DNA from: Mantis religiosa
Taxonomy: Eukaryota; Arthropoda; Insecta; Mantodea; Mantidae
Assembly: GCA_030765055.1 (NCBI GenBank)
Contig: CM060953.1
Span: 196,141,482 to 196,205,481 of the forward strand
DNA length: 64,000 bases
Reading direction: 5' to 3'
Part shown: piece after piece, positions 59,673 to 64,000 of the stretch
Layout: each line of letters opens with the position of its first letter
How positions within the stretch are numbered: the first letter of the stretch is position 1
Program-made: the position numbers and the translations under genes
The notes under the pieces: model-generated
The model's database searches: none
What the model saw: the letters and a program-made list of their open reading frames with translations, nothing else
Told to the model about the DNA's origin: nothing

Positions 59673-61015
59673 TCAGTTCTAATAACTTAAAACTTTTTGT
59701 AAAAGTATGCAGACAAAATATAATGCACAAGAGTTTGATATCTTATAAAATGGTTGAAATATATAGTGATTATTATGGTTTTTAAAAGAAATGTTTGTTA
59801 GGTGTTCTGATGGAAGACAATCCTGAATTAATTCCAGTCTTTGTGCCGTCTCTGTATATACATATGAATTTTCTTTCACCAATCAGCAGGCTAAGAGGCT
59901 TCCGTTAAAGTACTGTGACAATAAGCGGGATAAAGTTCATCTAAAACAAATTTATTGCCACCAAAGTCGTTAGTGGAGTGTTAATTTCTATCGTCTTCTT
60001 TTTTACACAAATATACAACTTCAACATATCTCTTTAATGTTTATATATGTTTGTTTAGCATACGCCAACTTGTGCTGCTGGTAATCTTTCTGATGTACAT
60101 GCAGGTTAACCTTTTACATGGAGCTGCACGCCGACTCTGAACTCTCGTGTTCTTCTGTTCGTAAGAATGGACAGATAATATGTATTCATCCTTTGTGAAC
60201 GTACACGTTCACATTTGCTGGAGTGAAAGACACTTAATAGCCAATACAGTAGAGTTTAATTACTACGTCATCTGCTTCATTAAACTTCCTGATTATGTCC
60301 CGTAAGGCCCGAAAAGCTAATAACACCGCCGTTCCAACACTATTACCAAGGAAAATTTGTGCTTCACATCTTAATTATATTTTCTTGTAGTTTTCGGTGA
60401 TATACATGCACTCTCATGACATTCTCTACTCCTGCACAAGTTATCTGTACAGATACATATTCCTCTATCTACCTCACGTTAATTGAGATAGAGATTTTAG
60501 AAATTATATTATTACTTACTTCCTTATAGGTAAATAAGAACGTACAAATAAAATATCTCTTCAGAGGTGGTCGCTATATGTTAAAATTAATTTCTTTTGT
60601 TCATCAGGATAAACAAAACGCATAACGACATCCCATTTAAAGAAAATTATAAGCAAATAAAAATTGATATAACTAGGAATGTCCAGGACATGCTTCAATT
60701 CAACCAGAAGAAACTGACATAAATTGAGAGCTATAAGTAAATCTAAATATTTATATCCAGTTCGTTATCTCTTACAGTTTACAAGTTATGCAAATACCAT
60801 CCTAAAGAACAGAACTTCGGTAAATACTTCCATAAACATCAACACCCCCAGGGGCCTGCTGAGGTAGGTACGGGAATTGGAGATCCTGGGATCCCGAGCC
60901 AAATCTCTCAATTGGGTACCTCTGAGTGGTGAGAGAGCTAATGTCAGACGCCCAAACAAGATCCACATCCGTGTTTGACCCTAATCTAGGTTAAAAAGGA
61001 GTACATTAAGCTAAA
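59673..61015. other. No gene recognised
   Basis: AT-rich intergenic sequence with only short incidental frames. Confidence 0.45.
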
Positions 61016-62320
61016 TTCAGAGCAAAGCCGGAGCCAAGCCAGAGCCAAGCCAGAGCGGAGCCAGGGCGGAGCTTGAGCGGAACCAGAGCCAAGCCAGAGC
61101 GGGACCTGAGTGGTGACCGGGGCCTAGCCAGAGTGAAGGCAGAGCGTAGCCAGAGCAAAACCAGAGCAAATCCAGAGCTTAGCCAGAGCGGGACCGGAGT
61201 GGTGACCGGGGCCTAGTCAGAGCGAAGACAGAGCGGAGCCAGAGCAAAACCAGAGCAAATCCAGAGCTTAGCCAGAGCGGGACCGGAGTGGTGACCGGGG
61301 CCTAGTCAGAGCGAAGACAGAGCGGAGCCAGAGCGGTTCTTGAGTGGATCCAGAGCCAAGCCAGAGCGGGACCTGAGTGGTGACCGGAGCCTAGCCAGAG
61401 CAAAGACAGAGTGGAGCCAGGGCGTAGCCAGAGCGGTTTTTGAGCGGAGCCAGAGCCAAGCCAGAGCGGGACCTGAGTGGTGACCGGAGCCTAGCCAGAG
61501 CAAAGACAGAGTGGAGCCAGGGCGTAGCCAGAGCGGTTCTTGAGCGGAGCCAGAGCCAAGCCAGAGCGGGACCTGAGTGGTGACCGGAGCCTAGCCAGAG
61601 CAAAGACAGAGTGGAGCCAGGGCGTAGCCAGAGCGGTTCTTGAGCGGAGCCAGAGCCAAGCCAGAGCGGGACCTGAGTGGTGACCGGAGCCTAGCCAGAG
61701 CAAAGGCAGAGTGGAGCCAGGGCGTAGCCAGAGCGGTTCTTGAGCGCAGCCAGAGCCAAGCCAGAGCGGGACCTGAGTGGTGACCGGAGCCTAGCCAGAG
61801 CAAAGGCAGAGTGGAGCCAGGGCGTAGCCAGAGCGGTTTTTGAGCGGAGCCAGAGCCAAGCCAGAGCGGGACCTGAGTGGTGACCGGAGCCTAGCCAGAG
61901 CAAAGACAGAGTGGAGCCAGGGCGTAGCCAGAGCGGTTTTTGAGCGGAGCCAGAGCCAAGCCAGAGCGGGACCTGAGTGGTGACCGGAGCCTAGCCAGAG
62001 CAAAGGCAGAGTGGTGCCAGGGCGTAGCCAGAGCGGTTCTTGAGCGGAGCCAGAGCCAAGCCAGAGCGGGACCGGAGTGGTGACCAGAGCCTAGCCAGAG
62101 CAAAGACAGAGTGGAGCCAGGGCGTAGCCAGAGCGGTTTTTGAGCGGAGCCAGAGCGTCGCCAGAGCGGGACCGTAGTGGTGACCGGAGCCTAGCCAGAG
62201 CGAAGGCAGAGCGAAGCCAGAGACAAGCCAGGGTAAGGTTTAAGAATGAAGGTAGAGTGAGGCCAGAGTAAAGCCAGAATGCAGTCAGAGCGGGACCGGA
62301 GCGGGGTCGGAACCTAGCCA
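61016..62320. repeat. 100-bp GC-rich tandem array with 10-11 bp sub-repeats
   Basis: The anchor ACCTGAGTGGTGACCGG recurs exactly every 100 bp from 61371 to 62171, with less regular units before and after. Each unit is itself built of AGCCAGAGC-type 10-11 bp motifs. A ladder of staggered 70-codon minus-strand frames results from the 100-bp period lacking stops; it is not a gene. Confidence 0.97.
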
Positions 62321-62730
62321 GAGTCAAGCTAGAGCGAAGCCAGAGACAAGCCAGGGTAAGGTTTAAGAAATGAAGGTAGAGTGAGGCCAGAGTAAAGCCT
62401 TAGCGGGATCGGGGTGCTGGCCGAATCCTAGCCAGAGCCAACCCAGAGTTGGGATGAAGTTAGAGTGACGCCAGAGCGAAGCCAGAGAGGGACCGGAGGC
62501 GGGCCGGAGCCTAGCCAGAGCAAAGCCAGAGCCAAGCCAGGGCAAAGTTAGTGGGATTTTAGAGTGAAGTTTGAGTGAGGTTAGGGTGAAGCGGGAGAGA
62601 ATCCAGAGCGGAACCAGAGTGGAGCCAGAGCAGAGAAAGGGTAAAGTTAGAATGAAGCCAAAGCAAAGCCAAAGTGGAGCTAGAGCAAAGCGAAGGCAAA
62701 GCCACAGCAGAGTCAAAGGAAAGTTAAAGA
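62321..62730. repeat. Degenerate continuation of the GC-rich array
   Basis: Loose AGCCAGAGC/AAAGCCAGAG-type motifs continue without the 100-bp period and fade out near 62730. Confidence 0.85.
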
Positions 62731-62824
62731 TAAGTTAAGTGAAAGGAAGAATAGTAAAGTGAAATACAGTTTTTGAAAGGGCGCAAATGACCATCGAGTT
62801 GAGCACCCCTAAATTCCAATCAAC

Positions 62825-62860
62825 ATCAACATCATCATCATCATCATCATCATCAACAAA
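62825..62860. repeat. Short (CAT)n microsatellite
   Basis: About ten CAT/CAA units. Confidence 0.9.
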
Positions 62861-63095
62861 CCTCAAAATATTCATTTCGTTTCTTAATAAAATAGCTTAA
62901 GCACATGATTTTCAAAGTCGTTAGAATCATTTTTAAAATTAAAATTCTCCAAATATTTACAATAAAAACAGTACTTTGGAGTGGGGAGAACTCTCTTTGT
63001 AATTTCCAGGACATAACTTAAAATATACTTAGGTAACCTTCACCTGGAAAAATATCTTGTATTGAAGATATATTCATAACATATGAAGTGAATAT

Positions 63096-63577
63096 TGTGA
63101 CTTTGTGGGTTTGTGAAATTAAAAGTCCAACTGCACAAACTCAAAATGTTCTTTATTTCCACCGAATTACAGTTGGAACACTTGCCGATTACACAAAATT
63201 ACGTAATGCACACAATTACAATTCACAAGTTCGTCTGTCACAGGTCCACTCCACACTCACAATTACGTACAACTCCTCTGATACACGTACACAGTCTTCC
63301 AGTCCGTTCCCTAGCACGGCGCTCCTCACGGCTGCTCGCCAAGAGCTCCTCTCCTCCAGCCCGGCGCGTCGCTTATATAAGATCAACTGACCTATCTAGA
63401 AGGTTCCCGACTGTTCCAGACGTCAGGGGGAGGGGAAAGAGGCGGCCAGTGACCAGTGACATTTTCCTCACCATCCCGTGAGTTAGTGACACGAGATAAA
63501 TGGATAGGCGTGCTCTGAATACCTCCTGTCCCCCACTCATCTGTCAGTTGGTCATGCCTTCCGTTAATTGGGTAACA
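63096..63577 (-). repeat. Solo LTR (minus), 482 bp
   Basis: On the minus strand it starts TGTTACCCAATTAACGG and ends AAAGTCACA, related to the LTRs at 6092 and 33903. It has a TATATAAG TATA box and a perfect 4-bp ATAT duplication (63092-63095, 63578-63581). Confidence 0.9.
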
Positions 63578-63581
63578 ATAT

Positions 63582-64000
63582 CAACTTTCTAGGGACAGTT
63601 TCTGAAGTTTTCTTCATTCTATTAGACTTTTACGTAACAGGAGAACCGTAAAAGTTAGACAAAATCTTACTAAACACAGAAATATAAAACTAGATGAAGA
63701 ATACGATTTGTGGAAGAAAATTGAAGTGGTCAGAAGTAGAAGTTGCTAAGTCACTGTTTCAAAATTTTGCAGGACAGCTACTCAAAGTCTTTAAAAGTAA
63801 TTTTAAATACCAAAATAGTAATACAATTGAAAGAATTTTATGTGACGGGTCCGTTTGGAAGTACAAAGTCCTGTGTTGAAGTGTTTCTAATGGTTTGATA
63901 TATGTAGCATGTCTGACAGGATATTTTATTACTAGGACTTAACAACTTTTAACTTCAAATGGATGAAAATTTGTTAAGTCAGTTGACTTAACAGTTTCTG
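63582..64000. other. No gene recognised
   Basis: AT-rich sequence to the window edge. A 61-codon frame (63694-63879) has no recognisable motif and could be part of an exon or chance. Confidence 0.4.

Noticed and set aside
61306..62327. Ladder of 70-codon minus-strand frames beginning MLWLGSGHHSG
   Set aside because: Repeated every 100 bp in shifting frames because the unit is not a multiple of three; not a protein repeat.

Overview
This is eukaryotic, almost certainly insect, nuclear DNA: AT-rich, with phase-matched GT-AG introns, TATA boxes about 30 bp upstream of arthropod TCAGT-type initiators, small secreted Gly/His/Tyr-rich structural-type proteins, and a very dense, nested load of insect-type transposable elements (Jockey-like and R1-like LINEs, Penelope-like relics, Ty3-type LTR elements, mariner and Tc1-type elements, tRNA-headed SINEs). 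The repeat load suggests a large-genome insect, perhaps a cockroach or termite relative; that placement is inference only.

Four host genes can be assembled. A1 (+, 1448-4075) and A2 (-, 22164-25762) are an inverted, tail-to-tail duplicate pair encoding an 81-residue His/Gly-rich secreted protein whose 57-residue mature part is identical. B (+, 27737-38036) encodes an unrecognised 358-residue secreted protein in four exons. C (-, 43061-50543) encodes a 170-residue secreted protein built of Gly-Tyr-Asn-Asn repeats. All four begin with a coding exon of only 12-18 bases ending in phase 0, and in all four the second coding exon ends in phase 1. The predicted mature proteins lack cysteine. This is the layout of an insect cuticle or extracellular-matrix gene cluster. 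A2 and B are divergent, with a 108-bp tandem array between them.

The rest is repeats. 1-650: tetranucleotide arrays. 4.3-5.6 kb: decayed mariner. 6.1-8.4 kb: young internally deleted LTR element. 9-11 kb: Jockey relic with a SINE inside. 11.6-15.3 kb: R1-like LINE inside an (AAT)n array. 15.4-16.8 kb: CACTA-like element. 17.2-22 kb: diverged LTR, Jockey RT, hAT-like shell with another Jockey inside. 26.4-27.3 kb: SINE head, 108-bp array, mariner scrap. 28-31.4 kb: old LINE split by two TA-flanked Tc1-type elements. 32.3-33.4 kb: 1.1-kb (TTA)n. 33.9-36.9 kb: solo LTR and Penelope relics. 38.3-39.7 kb: foldback element and a GC-rich inverted composite. 40.3-42.6 kb: Jockey within Jockey. 43.8-49.5 kb (introns of gene C): Penelope relics, foldback element, second 108-bp array. 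51-60 kb: foldback, SINE, (CA)n, mariner, and a 3.85-kb 91-bp array inside a foldback element. 61-62.7 kb: 100-bp GC-rich array. 63.1-63.6 kb: solo LTR.

The most notable system is a family of foldback elements whose long inverted arms contain a tRNA-like polymerase III promoter module. Its interior 91-bp segment is present once, twice and about 42 times at different loci in this window, which looks like stages of satellite birth. A second tRNA-headed family has done the same with a 108-bp unit at two loci.
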